From NCBI RefSeq assembly GCF_000378425.1, contig NZ_KB899822.1, forward strand, positions 36,214 through 100,213: a DNA stretch of 64,000 nucleotides, written 5' to 3'. The notes beneath the pieces are model-generated. The model was not told where the DNA came from and searched no databases. It saw only the letters and a program-made list of their open reading frames with translations. Position 1 is the first letter of the stretch; each line of letters opens with the position of its first letter. Below, piece by piece: positions 26,440 to 34,230 of the stretch. Both the position numbers and the translations under genes were made by a program. This DNA is from Cohnella laeviribosi DSM 21336. Lineage in GTDB: Bacteria; Bacillota; Bacilli; Paenibacillales; Paenibacillaceae.

Positions 26440-26961
26440 CGAAATCGCCTCACACCTGCAATTTACCGATCCTTTACTTGCTATTGACAGTTCAACCTTC
26501 TTCCCTTATTTAACATTATATCAAAACCGTCCTGTTCTTAAAGCAGAAACGCCCGCCTGGAATTTCCCGAAACCAAGTGCATGTATCAGACATAAGCCTC
26601 GCTTGCCCGAAAAAAAGAGGACACAGCGAAAGAATCGGGGAATTTTCTTGCCGAGTCCGCCAATAACTTCTTTCTGCCCGTTGTCTCAAGCTACTTGTTC
26701 TCCTCAAGTTCCAATATCCCTCCCACAGCCGTTCGGCGATTTGTTTATGGAAATTTTTGAAAATCGGCAATTTCCTTGATCCGTCTAGGTGATTCCTCCC
26801 GTCTGTTTGTTTGGTTTCAGCCCGCAGTTGCTGGGCCCGCGACAGCGAGACCGGTTTGCCGCCGGCACCGCGTCTGCTGTCGTTTTATTATAGGCACCCG
26901 TGTGCCGGATGTATTGTAAAAAGGCGACACCGCCGTTCTGAAAGCGGGACTGACGGCCCTT
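26440..26961. other. intergenic region, no supported gene
   Basis: About 520 bp between mntA and the YdhG-like gene. Frames on both strands lack ribosome-binding sites and plausible protein composition. It probably holds the mntA-hepT promoter near 26515-26545 and otherwise degenerate sequence. Confidence 0.5.
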
Positions 26962-27333
26962 CTATTTCCGCCAGAACGTCGAACAGCCAGCTTTGTCCCG
27001 AATATTAAACGCAATAATGTCCGCCAGCAAGTCGTAATGGACCGGCTCGTTCCACGGAATCCGAAACAGACCTTTCGTGGCGCTGTAGCCGGCCCGGGCG
27101 ATGTCGTGGGCAAAAAGCCTCATGGTCTTCTCTTCTGGGGAAACACTGACATGCTGCTTCGCCGCGGAAAAAGCGATGATAAAGGTACCGTGATCGGTAA
27201 ACATGGGCGTGTTCCACTTGATTTGCGGTTCCAATTGCGGAAATCTTCTGGCCACCCACGTCAACATTTCCTCCAGCCGGCCGCGGTGATCCGGATGGCG
27301 GATGCCTGCCAGATAATCGGTAAAAACCTCCAT
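26962..27333 (-). CDS. YdhG/YdeI-like DUF1801 protein
   Basis: A 123-residue protein of the DUF1801 / YdhG family (iron-chaperone-like fold): [29 protein letters not shown] is the family core, with [21 protein letters not shown] at the end. The ATG at 27333 has GGAGGGAG 8 bases upstream; an in-frame TTG six codons earlier is less likely. The cellular role in Bacillota is poorly defined. It lies 37 bp after another YdeI-family gene, so the two probably form an operon. Confidence 0.8.
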   Translation of the reverse strand: MEVFTDYLAGIRHPDHRGRLEEMLTWVARRFPQLEPQIKWNTPMFTDHGTFIIAFSAAKQHVSVSPEEKTMRLFAHDIARAGYSATKGLFRIPWNEPVHYDLLADIIAFNIRDKAGCSTFWRK

Positions 27334-27370
27334 GCCCGTTACTCCCTCCAACTCCGCGGTTTGCCTGCGC

Positions 27371-27964
27371 CTAATCGTTCAGTCCTTTTCCGCTCAGAAT
27401 ATGCGGGATATATTTTTCGATTCTAGCCTCCCGGGTTTTGGCTTGTTTGGGCGCGGAAAAATGAAGAATGTACGCTCTCTGCCGTCCCGGCGTCAACGCC
27501 TCAAAAGCCGTTTTCAAGCCCGGTACTTCCGTAAATTTCTTCTGCAGCTCCTCCGGAATGGGATGCTCCACATTCTTTTGAACGTTCCCTTGCAAACCGG
27601 TTTTTTCCACTTCAACGGCTTCCTCAATATAGGTCTTCAAGACCGGCCGCATTTGGTCGATTTCCTGGACATTGGCGAACCGAATCTGGCGAGCCAACTG
27701 AACATGTTCCGTCTGCCGGACAAGGATCCCGTAGGGATCTTTTAACAACGCGCCTTTGTGAAACAGAAGCGCGCAGTAATTCTTAAAACCGTGGATCAAC
27801 ACAATGTTTTTGTTTTCAAACGTGTAACAGGGATGCATCCACTTGAAATCCTCGGTAAGCCCGCAGTCAAGGGCGATCTCTCTCAGCAGCCCGAATTCTT
27901 CCTTCCACTGTTTGAGCTTGTGAAAATAAGGATCCAATTTGGGATTCCTTTTGCCTTTGCTCAT
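27371..27964 (-). CDS. YdeI/OmdA-family protein
   Basis: A 197-residue protein with an N-terminal DUF1801-type domain ([35 protein letters not shown]) and a C-terminal OmdA/YdeI domain ([34 protein letters not shown]). This two-domain layout is characteristic of YdeI. The ATG at 27964 follows GAAGGGTG. It precedes the smaller YdhG-like paralogue in the same direction. No catalytic function is established for the family. Confidence 0.85.
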   Translation of the reverse strand: MSKGKRNPKLDPYFHKLKQWKEEFGLLREIALDCGLTEDFKWMHPCYTFENKNIVLIHGFKNYCALLFHKGALLKDPYGILVRQTEHVQLARQIRFANVQEIDQMRPVLKTYIEEAVEVEKTGLQGNVQKNVEHPIPEELQKKFTEVPGLKTAFEALTPGRQRAYILHFSAPKQAKTREARIEKYIPHILSGKGLND

Positions 27965-28056
27965 CAAGGTTCACCCTTCGTAAAAGGTTGCTTAACCGAC
28001 GACCGGCTGCACACGGAATGCAGCCGGTAATGTTCGATCCTGCACGCGTTCTGCGA

Positions 28057-28479
28057 TTATTGTTCCAACACCTTTTTAAGCTCTCCGCACCATTTCCCCC
28101 AGCCGTACCTGGCGCCTTCCAGACCGTGAACCTGGGAAAACCCGGTCTGCTCGAGATGAAGATTGACCCTTCCATCCCCCAAATCCTTTAACGTCCAGGT
28201 GACCGTATGCTTCTCCCCTCCACTGGCCCAGGTATAGGATAACCGGGTTGGTGGCTCGACAATAAGGACTTCGCCTTCAATGATCCCGTTCCATCCGTTG
28301 AACGGCTGCGTGCGGAACTGAAAACGGTGTCCCACGACGGGTTTAAAATTGTTTTCCTTCGGCTGGCCGTTGTGAATGTTGACCACCCACCTGGCAAGTT
28401 TGCTTGAATCGGTTAAAGCGGACCAAAGTTTCTCGATGGTCGTCGTGAACTGAAAATCCATCGACAATTTCAGGCTCAC
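28057..28479 (-). CDS. SRPBCC/AHSA1-domain protein
   Basis: A 140-residue START-like protein (AHSA1 family): FQFTTTIEKLWSALTDSSKLARWVV at the N-terminus and GRVNLHLEQTGF with GWGKWCGELKKVLEQ at the end. The GTG start at 28479 overlaps the upstream ArsR stop as GTGA, with GGAGGAGGAAG before it. ArsR-AHSA1 pairs are common in bacteria; the AHSA1 partner probably binds a small hydrophobic ligand. Confidence 0.85.
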   Translation of the reverse strand: MSLKLSMDFQFTTTIEKLWSALTDSSKLARWVVNIHNGQPKENNFKPVVGHRFQFRTQPFNGWNGIIEGEVLIVEPPTRLSYTWASGGEKHTVTWTLKDLGDGRVNLHLEQTGFSQVHGLEGARYGWGKWCGELKKVLEQ

Positions 28480-28805
28480 TCTTCTTCCTCCTCCAAAAAT
28501 TGGTTCAGGCGCGACATGTTCGCACTCCAGAACACGCTGTAAAAAGCCACCCAATCCTGAATTTCCTTGAGCGGAAAGGCGTTGAGCCGATACCGCGTTT
28601 CTCTGCCGACTTTCCGGTCCACAACCAGTCCGGCCTCTTTCAGGATTCTCAAATGCTTGGAAACCGCCGTCCGGCCCATCGAAAACGGCGCCGTCAATTT
28701 GTGAAGCGGCAATTCCCCCGCCTCGGCCAACAGACGAATGAGCCGGCGCCTGGTCGGATCGGCAATCGCGTCAAACACATCCCGCAACGGGTTGTTCTCG
28801 CTCAT
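28476..28805 (-). CDS. ArsR-family transcriptional repressor
   Basis: A 109-residue winged-helix protein: FDAIADPTRRRLIRLLAEAGELPLHKL, then SMGRTAVSKHLRILKEAGLV and a wing (VGRETRYRLNAFPL). No CxC metal-binding motif is present, so it is of the non-metal ArsR type that accompanies AHSA1 proteins. The ATG at 28805 follows a G-rich site (GGGGGTGTT). It is cotranscribed with the AHSA1 gene and probably represses its own promoter, where two matching operators are visible. Confidence 0.88.
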   Translation of the reverse strand: MSENNPLRDVFDAIADPTRRRLIRLLAEAGELPLHKLTAPFSMGRTAVSKHLRILKEAGLVVDRKVGRETRYRLNAFPLKEIQDWVAFYSVFWSANMSRLNQFLEEEEE

Positions 28806-28916
28806 AACACCCCCCCCAAATACGGATAGCTTCCCGGCCATAGGCGACGCACTACGGCGGGGCGGCTGCGATGCCGCGCGAAACGGGGCAAAGGTTTTCC
28901 TGCAACGCGGGAAAAT

Positions 28917-28969
28917 GGACACTTTTTGGTGTCAAATTTATTATAGGACACCGTTTGGTGCCCTGTCAA
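28917..28969 (-). promoter_or_regulatory. ArsR-AHSA1 promoter with twin operators
   Basis: On the minus strand a consensus TTGACA (28964-28969) and TATAAT (28940-28945) are 18 bp apart. Two copies of a 17-bp dyad, GGACAC-N5-GGTG-YC, occur at 28917-28933 and 28946-28962. One fills the spacer and the other lies just past the -10 box, 29 bp centre to centre. This is textbook autorepression by the dimeric ArsR protein. Confidence 0.8.
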
Positions 28970-29144
28970 CTACGTCAGCGCACATCGTCAGCATTCGCGG
29001 GCCAGGCTGCCGGCCAAAAACAAAATGAAAGCCGGGTGCACGGCTGTTATGTTACCGGCTGGCCGCGGGCAACCGCAACCTTGCCCTGGACATCGTCGTC
29101 TAATGGGATGATGAGTATCCATTTTTAGAAGGAAGGAGAAAAAC

Positions 29145-29726
29145 ATGGAAAAACGATGGATTGTGGTCCCCGTTTGCCTGCTGCTCATGGTGGCGGTGAC
29201 GGCCTGCTCGAAAGCGGACGCGGCACAGTCTCCGCCGCAAACTTTGGAGAGAACTCCAACCGTCCAAGCTGATCATCCGACAGACGAGCACCCGTCAGAA
29301 GAAATCGGGGACGACGGCATTGATTTAATCAGCAGTTATTTGAGGCAAGCGGACAGTCCAGAGCATTTCCTGGAAAATTTCGCAGCTGCTTTAAAAGCCC
29401 GCAATGGAGCTGTCGCCCGCCTGTTTTTAAAGCATGAACTGCGCCATGTGATCAAACCGCAGGTGGTCGGCGTATCCACGCCACTGAAAAGAATCGAGAT
29501 CCGTCCACTTGACACCGAACAGTATACAATAACGGCCTATTTCGCCCCATACGGCGATAAACCGGAACAATTAGCCTTTGCATGGAAGGCAACGGTGGAA
29601 CCTGAAAGACCGGATTCAGTGGGCAAGGGCGGGCAGTATTTCATAACCCACCTTGAGTATCTGCAAGATATGACGGGAAATGCGTGGGGCAGTCCTCCCC
29701 CGACTAAAACATACGTACTGAATTGA
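29145..29726 (+). CDS. hypothetical lipoprotein
   Basis: A 193-residue secreted lipoprotein. The signal peptide ends in the lipobox VTAC (cysteine 21) and is followed by a Ser/Pro/Thr-rich linker and a folded domain of about 130 residues (LENFAAALKARNGAVARLFL, then IEIRPLDTEQYTITAYFAPYG). It is likely to be a small alpha/beta extracytoplasmic domain of unknown function. GAAGGAG precedes the ATG and a terminator follows. A decayed copy of its first part lies at 25.6 kb. Confidence 0.75.
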   Translation: MEKRWIVVPVCLLLMVAVTACSKADAAQSPPQTLERTPTVQADHPTDEHPSEEIGDDGIDLISSYLRQADSPEHFLENFAAALKARNGAVARLFLKHELRHVIKPQVVGVSTPLKRIEIRPLDTEQYTITAYFAPYGDKPEQLAFAWKATVEPERPDSVGKGGQYFITHLEYLQDMTGNAWGSPPPTKTYVLN

Positions 29727-29811
29727 TATATTGGCAAGCTCCAGGCATCCCATTCCCTATCCCGGTACTTCCCACAAGTAAAGACGAATCTATTGGGGTG
29801 CACATTTTGAG

Positions 29812-29848
29812 CAGCCGGCCGGCTTACTCTTCATGCTGGCTGTTTTTT
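29812..29848 (+). terminator. terminator after the lipoprotein gene
   Basis: CAGCCGGC pairs with GCTGGCTG (one mismatch), followed by six T residues. Confidence 0.7.
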
Positions 29849-29940
29849 ATGAAAATGAGTCTTGCTCGAACTGTTATTTGAACATGACAAAACAGGACTA
29901 CCATCGGCAGACCTTGTACTGGGGTGTGATTGGAAAAAAA

Positions 29941-30261
29941 CTAAGCGGTACGCGAAACGGTAAAGCCTTTGGACTCTAATTGGCGGATCATTTCTGCTTC
30001 GCGGCGCTTTTCCTGATCCTTCCGGAAGCGCTCGAGATAATCAGCTCCAAGTTCTATGTAAGGGGTCTTGTTCAAGAGGATGTGGTAAATGATCCGAAGC
30101 AAGGTATGGCCTAAAGCAACCAATGCTTTCTTTTTGCCAAGGCGTTTGACCCAGTTCCAATACCTTGCAGAAAGTCGCGTATTCCGAGTCATCGATGCAG
30201 CCCAAGCGCATTCGCATAGTACAGCTTTCAGGTGGTTGTTTCCGGACCGGGCCCGAGTTCG
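29941..30261 (-). CDS. IS110 transposase, C-terminal part in the -1 frame
   Basis: Read from the codon after the A8 run, the -1 frame continues the family sequence directly (RTRARSGNNHLKAVLCECAW, then ARYWNWVKRLGKKKALVALGH) and ends with KGFTVSRTA. It contains the conserved C-terminal helices of Transposase_20. It has no start of its own, so it is expressed only if ribosomes slip at 30262-30269. Confidence 0.8.
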   Translation of the reverse strand, partial: RTRARSGNNHLKAVLCECAWAASMTRNTRLSARYWNWVKRLGKKKALVALGHTLLRIIYHILLNKTPYIELGADYLERFRKDQEKRREAEMIRQLESKGFTVSRTA

Positions 30262-31181
30262 TTTTTTTTACCCGCACTCTGGTGATTCCCGGGACTGACG
30301 CCAGCCCATGCGGCCAGATGATGATCATCTTTGAAGTTTTTCATGTCCGTCCCAATTTCCGCGATGATGATCGAGGCTGCCTGTTCATTAACCCCCGGGA
30401 TCGTAGTCAGCAAGTCCAGCGCTTCCTGCTTGTCTGTCAGACGGCGTCGGATGTCTTGCTCCACCTGTTCGATTTGCTGCTCGAGATAGATCAGATGATC
30501 CCAAGAAAACCGAATCATATCCCGGTGGTGTTTGCGAAGCCGCCCGTTCAAGGATTGAAGCAGCTTGTTCGACTTGTGTTTGAGGGCTCCTTTCATATGC
30601 GTTTCGAGAAATTCCATGGTGATGACTTCGCCGTCCACGATCTTTTGAAGCAGGAGACGGCCGGAGGCTCCAAAGATGTCCGACATATGAGTGGTCAGCT
30701 TGATGTTCGCATCTTGGAGCAGTTTGTGAATGCGATTTTTCTCCGAAGTGGCATCTTGAACCAATTTTTTGCGATAGCGGGTGAGATCTCGAAGATCGCG
30801 AATGTCTTCAGAGGGAACAAAGCTGCCCTCAATGAGACCGCAGCGCAAAAGTTTGGCGATCCATTCGGCGTCCTTCATGTCGGTCTTACGGCCGGGAAGA
30901 TTCTTGACGTGGTGCGCGTTGGCAAGTAAAAGGTTTAGGTCGAAGGCCTCCAGTACATTCCATACCGATTTCCAGTAGATGCCTGTACTCTCCATGGCAA
31001 CATGAGTGCAACCTTCATCGACTAACCATTGACCCAGTTCCATAAGTTCATCAGTCATGGTGCCGAAGGTGCGAATCTCCGACTTCGGGGAGCGATCAAG
31101 AGGACCCGTCAACAGACATGCAACGACGGTTTCCTGGTGGACATCAAGTCCCGCGCAGCGTTCAAGAATGGCTTCTAGCAT
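30228..31181 (-). CDS. IS110 transposase, N-terminal and central part
   Basis: A 317-codon frame with the DEDD catalytic domain (GLDVHQETVVACLL at the N-terminus; HVAMESTGIYWKSVW; TDMKDAEWIAKLL) and the start of the Transposase_20 domain (LLTTIPGVNEQAASIIIAEIGTD, AAWAGVSPGNHQSAGKK). It then runs out of frame at a run of eight A residues and stops after 13 more codons. GGAGGG precedes the ATG. The remainder is in the -1 frame directly downstream. Either a one-base loss in the A-run or programmed -1 frameshifting explains the layout. Confidence 0.85.
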   Translation of the reverse strand: MLEAILERCAGLDVHQETVVACLLTGPLDRSPKSEIRTFGTMTDELMELGQWLVDEGCTHVAMESTGIYWKSVWNVLEAFDLNLLLANAHHVKNLPGRKTDMKDAEWIAKLLRCGLIEGSFVPSEDIRDLRDLTRYRKKLVQDATSEKNRIHKLLQDANIKLTTHMSDIFGASGRLLLQKIVDGEVITMEFLETHMKGALKHKSNKLLQSLNGRLRKHHRDMIRFSWDHLIYLEQQIEQVEQDIRRRLTDKQEALDLLTTIPGVNEQAASIIIAEIGTDMKNFKDDHHLAAWAGVSPGNHQSAGKKNELGPGPETTT

Positions 31182-31221
31182 AGTAAGAATCCCTCCAACA
31201 TGAAGATGCTGAACCGGAAAG

Positions 31222-31369
31222 ACAACCTGAGAACAACGAAGATTTTTTATCCGGACTCTCGGTCCGATAGCCTGTGCTTCAAGGTTGTCCGAACAGTTTT
31301 ATTTACGGGGTCGAGCCCACCGCAAAAACCCACGAACTGGCCGGTTCAATCTAAGTATGAGGGATTACG
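31222..31369 (-). ncRNA. candidate IS110 bridge RNA region
   Basis: The 188 bp between the recombinase terminator and the transposase start are noncoding but strongly structured. GACAACCT (minus, 31282-31289) pairs with AGGTTGTC (31221-31228), enclosing about 52 bases that include a CGGAC-cgaga-GTCCG hairpin. In characterised IS110-group elements the leader upstream of the transposase encodes the bridge RNA that pairs with donor and target DNA. Assignment rests on position and visible pairing only. Confidence 0.4.
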
Positions 31370-31370
31370 G

Positions 31371-31407
31371 AAAAAGAAAAAAGACTATGATTACATTTTC
31401 ATCATAG
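31371..31407 (-). terminator. terminator after tyrosine recombinase 3
   Basis: On the minus strand CTATGAT pairs with ATCATAG around a 9-base loop, followed by TCTTTTTTCTTTTT. It lies 60 bp past the recombinase stop. Confidence 0.75.
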
Positions 31408-31466
31408 CCTGTGACCCGGCAGGGTCATGAATGTTTTATTTTATCCAAAAGACAATTACAACCCTT

Positions 31467-32483
31467 CTATCCCTTTCGATTCAAGTTGCGTATGGGGGAA
31501 GCTTTTTGGTGCTGTATTTTCTTTTCCGGTTTCCACAAGTTCACATAAATTTTCACCATATCCTGAGTCGTATGTCCTAAAATTTCTTGCAGGCTATAAG
31601 GATCCCCGCCATTTAAGATGTACATTTTCGCAAATGTATGCCTCAGGGTATGAGGACTAACCCGGACGCCTTTGATACCCGCACGTTCTCCGTATTCCTT
31701 TAGCGTCTCCTGAAAAGTTCTGCCTGTCATCGGTAAACCGTCTAAAGAAACAAACAAAGTGGGATTCGGGAGTTCACCTCGAACTTTCATGTATTTTATC
31801 AGCACCTTTCGAACATCATCGCAAAAAGGAACGTCCCTGGGCCGTTTACTTTTCCCCAATACTCCAATCAAATAACATTGCTTCAGATCCACCTGATTCA
31901 CTTTCAGCGTCAAAACTTCTCCCAATCTCAGCCCTGTATCCAGCATCAGATATAGCATGCAATAATCCCGAAACCCCGTAAAAGTCGATTGATCCGGTTG
32001 CGCCAACAATGCCAAAACCTGTTCCTCCGTGAACGAATAAATAACGGGACGCTGCCCGCTTCTTATTTTTAGGTTCGCCGCGGGATTGCTCTGTATCCAT
32101 CCCTCTTTGTGCAAAAATGAAAAAAATCGTTTGATCGTTTTGATCCGGTTGTTGATGGTGTTTAGCGCATACTTCTTTTCATTGACCATATATGCGACAA
32201 AATGTTTTCGGAGTACGTCGACGGACAAACCTTCCACTTGAGGTTCTATGCCTTGTTCCAACATCATTTTACGGTAACTATTCAAGTTCTCTTTTTCAAA
32301 ATCCACCGTTCTGGGAGACGCTGTTTCTGTCCTCTTGGCCTGGAGGAAAAGATCGACGGCTTCATCCCACGTTAGTGTGCCATTCGAGCCATGATACAAT
32401 TGTATTTCTGGTATTTTGTTTATCCGCCTTTGTTTTTTAAAGTGGTTGTTATCATTAAAAAAAGGAACGATGTTGCTGCTCAC
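31467..32483 (-). CDS. tyrosine recombinase/integrase 3
   Basis: A 338-residue recombinase related to the pair at 22.7-24.7 kb but more distant. Its core-binding domain begins at about residue 38, and catalytic motifs are LDTGLRLGEVLTL (Arg), LGKSKRPRDVPF (Lys), SPHTLRHTFAKMYI (His/Arg), ILGHTTQDMVKIYV (His, Tyr). The start is GTG at 32483 with GGGGAGG upstream. It is read towards the IS110 element and is separated from the first two recombinases by 7 kb. It may belong to a second, nested mobile element. Confidence 0.88.
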   Translation of the reverse strand: MSSNIVPFFNDNNHFKKQRRINKIPEIQLYHGSNGTLTWDEAVDLFLQAKRTETASPRTVDFEKENLNSYRKMMLEQGIEPQVEGLSVDVLRKHFVAYMVNEKKYALNTINNRIKTIKRFFSFLHKEGWIQSNPAANLKIRSGQRPVIYSFTEEQVLALLAQPDQSTFTGFRDYCMLYLMLDTGLRLGEVLTLKVNQVDLKQCYLIGVLGKSKRPRDVPFCDDVRKVLIKYMKVRGELPNPTLFVSLDGLPMTGRTFQETLKEYGERAGIKGVRVSPHTLRHTFAKMYILNGGDPYSLQEILGHTTQDMVKIYVNLWKPEKKIQHQKASPIRNLNRKG

Positions 32484-32588
32484 CAGTCTTTCCTCCCCGG
32501 TATGGTGGAATCTTGTTTCCTCTTTGAACCGTTATGCCGTTCGTTAACACCGAAGCGGTATTTCCGCAACCCGTTTTCCCAATAACTG

Positions 32589-32789
32589 TCATTCATACTT
32601 TTCGACACCGGGACATCTACCTATGAAGTTCCCGTTCATCATTCCATATATCGCATCACTATGGGCGTTCGTGTACAACGTCAAGTTATTCCCTACCTGG
32701 GCCATATGCTGTACTCCATTGGTTGAAAAAGAGATATCGTAGCCTTCATATGCTTTTTTTACCTTCCGTTTAAATTCATCAAAGGTCAT
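32589..32789 (-). CDS. small hypothetical protein
   Basis: A 66-residue protein (MTFDEFKRKVKKAYEGYD at the N-terminus), soluble, no known motif. AGAGGTG lies upstream of the ATG. It is the last of a run of small minus-strand genes typical of plasmid or phage-like accessory DNA. Confidence 0.55.
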   Translation of the reverse strand: MTFDEFKRKVKKAYEGYDISFSTNGVQHMAQVGNNLTLYTNAHSDAIYGMMNGNFIGRCPGVEKYE

Positions 32790-32825
32790 ACCGCTTACAC
32801 CTCTAAAAAAGTATTAAGAAACCGG

Positions 32826-33050
32826 TTACCTTGCGTTCCGCAAAAAGAAGCTGGCATCCTTGGTCTTCAATTTATCCATGAACGAAGCAAATTCTTGTTC
32901 GTTATCCACGTAAATTTCGATCACTCCAGTCTTTTGCCGCGGATTAAATCGTTTCCCGACGATCCTTCCCCCGCTGTTCGCCACCTCCCACGCGTAAGTA
33001 TCCAAATCCCCTTCATGATCGCATTCGCCAAAGACAAGTGTTTTAATCAT
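32826..33050 (-). CDS. small hypothetical protein, paralogue of the gene at 57933
   Basis: A 74-residue protein. Its segment GECDHEGDLDTYAWEVANSG matches RECEHNGDLDAYASDVVKCG in the protein at 57933-58145, and both continue with a short beta-rich tail. The ATG at 33050 follows GGAGG. Function unknown. The paralogue pair ties this small-gene cluster to the methyltransferase cluster 25 kb away. Confidence 0.65.
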   Translation of the reverse strand: MIKTLVFGECDHEGDLDTYAWEVANSGGRIVGKRFNPRQKTGVIEIYVDNEQEFASFMDKLKTKDASFFLRNAR

Positions 33051-33090
33051 CCGGCTACATCCTCCATTCCTGTTCAATAAAGTTAAGGGG

Positions 33091-33276
33091 TTACTTCTCC
33101 TGTATCAGCAACAGTTGGAAATCATTTTGTGCAACCGTTAGTCCATATACCTGTTTCAAACGTTCCGCAGCCTTCTGCCGCGCCAATGTTTCCGCTACTG
33201 TCGGGTGTGCTGCAAACACCGTTAGCTTTAGGCGATATCCCGCTGCCTCCAACAAGCACTCGTAACGTTTGTCCAA
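33091..33276 (-). CDS. small hypothetical protein
   Basis: A 61-residue protein beginning (M)DKRYECLLEAAGYRLK. I start at the TTG at 33276, which has AAGGTG 6 bases upstream; a GTG three codons earlier overlaps that site. No recognised motif. Confidence 0.5.
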   Translation of the reverse strand: MDKRYECLLEAAGYRLKLTVFAAHPTVAETLARQKAAERLKQVYGLTVAQNDFQLLLIQEK

Positions 33277-33306
33277 TATGTTCACCTTCTTTTGGTCAAT
33301 TTTTTG

Positions 33307-33426
33307 TTACGCTTTGTTCCTGCAGGAAAGGCATCGTTCATGCCCTTTGTACACCTGGTCATAAATGGATGGCTCGACCCAAATCGTTTTCCCACAACTG
33401 CGGCAAGTAAACAATATTCGCTTCAT
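33307..33426 (-). CDS. small zinc-ribbon protein
   Basis: A 39-residue protein with two CxxC pairs (TCRSCGK and CLSCRNK), a minimal zinc ribbon. The ATG at 33426 has only a weak G-rich site upstream. Small zinc ribbons of this kind are frequent on mobile elements. Confidence 0.5.
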   Translation of the reverse strand: MKRILFTCRSCGKTIWVEPSIYDQVYKGHERCLSCRNKA

Positions 33427-33451
33427 ATTAACGCCCCAATTTACTTGAAAT

Positions 33452-33476
33452 GAATAAAACCGCCCCGAAGGACGGC
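33452..33476 (-). terminator. terminator after the gene at 33539
   Basis: On the minus strand GCCGTCC-TTCG-GGGCGGT with one G-T pair and a stable TTCG loop, followed by TTTATT. Confidence 0.65.
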
Positions 33477-33538
33477 TTTGAGTTTCCAAAACGATATGCT
33501 AAATTTCTTCAATAAACGAGTCTGAAGGACCCTGAAAT

Positions 33539-33835
33539 TTATTCATCATAATCAGACAGTAGAACCTGTCCGGCACAAATCACAGCCGAACAAAATTGCA
33601 ATCCCTCCATAATTCCTTGGTAAAACAACCTCTCCTTTTCCTTGGCCTGAATCCAGTTACTGCTCTCCTCCCATTCCAAAAAAATCTTAAACTGTTCGGG
33701 GTTCAAAACTTGCTTCAACTGTTCACGTAATGTCTCGATTTTTTGAAATTCCTGCCGGAGTACGGGATGGGCTTGGTTTTGCCGCTCCCACAAGTCAAAT
33801 CGCTGCCGCAAAGTCGAAATGAATTCGTATTCCAT
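33539..33835 (-). CDS. helical hypothetical protein, paralogue A
   Basis: A 98-residue alpha-helical protein (STLRQRFDLWERQN near the N-terminus; IFLEWEESSNWIQAKEKERL in the centre). It is a paralogue of the protein at 34349: the block (I/L)F(L/M)EWEE...EKE(R/K)L(F/Y)..G...G(L/F)Q is shared. The ATG at 33835 follows GAGGTG. Each paralogue is preceded, at the same 27-bp distance, by a near-identical 44-bp element. Function unknown. Confidence 0.6.
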   Translation of the reverse strand: MEYEFISTLRQRFDLWERQNQAHPVLRQEFQKIETLREQLKQVLNPEQFKIFLEWEESSNWIQAKEKERLFYQGIMEGLQFCSAVICAGQVLLSDYDE

Positions 33836-33862
33836 GCCACACCTCACATCGTCTCGATTGGA

Positions 33863-33906
33863 TGTGTCGATGGTAACTCTGCTTCGCGGCTGAAGCAAGC
33901 GGTTTT
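33863..33906. repeat. 44-bp upstream repeat, copy A
   Basis: Begins TGTGTCGATGGTAACTCTGC and ends GAAGCAAGCGGTTTT. It matches 34706-34749 at about 37 of 44 positions, the first 20 without a mismatch. Located 27 bp upstream of paralogue A. Confidence 0.8.
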
Positions 33907-33940
33907 GGAATGAATCCGGATTTGGTTGTACCCTCAGAAA

Positions 33941-33980
33941 AACAACGAATCCTTCCGGACGTTAGTCGCACAGAAGGATT
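33941..33980 (-). terminator. terminator overlapping the DUF2442 stop codon
   Basis: On the minus strand AATCCTTC and GAAGGATT form an 8-bp stem around a 17-base loop, followed by CGTTGTTTTTC. The TAA of the gene lies within the stem. Confidence 0.65.
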
Positions 33981-34227
33981 AAGGGAGATAGGGTTTGCTA
34001 TGTTCATACAACACATCCGGATCGAGGTCGATGTCTCCGGGCCAGACCACCGTTCCGGCATCCCGGTCGACTTTGACTTGTTTGAAAAACCGCTCGTTCT
34101 TCAGAGGTTCGAATACAGGACCTTTAAGAAAAGGACGAATATCCACAATACGATATTCCCCAGAATTGAATTCCAAAACTAGATGGAAAGGTTCGACCGG
34201 TTGGGTGCTGCGGATTTCATGCATCAT
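33979..34227 (-). CDS. DUF2442-family protein
   Basis: An 82-residue protein with the DUF2442 pattern: LVLEFNSGEYRIVDIRPFL, a central hydrophobic-charged stretch, and WPGDIDLDPDVLYEHS (the family's typical DLDPExLY box). GAGGTGAT precedes the ATG. DUF2442 proteins usually sit next to DUF4160 proteins and are suspected toxin-antitoxin partners. Here the DUF4160 neighbour directly upstream is only a remnant. Confidence 0.75.
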   Translation of the reverse strand: MMHEIRSTQPVEPFHLVLEFNSGEYRIVDIRPFLKGPVFEPLKNERFFKQVKVDRDAGTVVWPGDIDLDPDVLYEHSKPYLP

Positions 34228-34230
34228 TCA

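Larger units (their letters stand above)
29880..31369 (-). mobile_element. IS110-family insertion sequence (ends approximate)
   Basis: The element comprises a DEDD transposase split by a frameshift and a structured noncoding stretch upstream of it. IS110 elements lack terminal inverted repeats, so the ends cannot be placed precisely. I bracket it between the terminator of the lipoprotein gene and the terminator of tyrosine recombinase 3. The transposase uses a DEDD/RuvC-like domain plus a serine-containing Transposase_20 domain. Confidence 0.75.

Noticed and set aside
26516..26770. Open frame of 84 codons in the gap upstream of mntA
   Set aside because: TTG start abutting the only purine-rich site, Arg/Trp/Cys-rich composition and no similarity to a known family.
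22704..32483. A trio-type recombinase (RIT) element
   Set aside because: Such elements have three consecutive, overlapping recombinase genes; here the third is 7 kb away and in the opposite direction.
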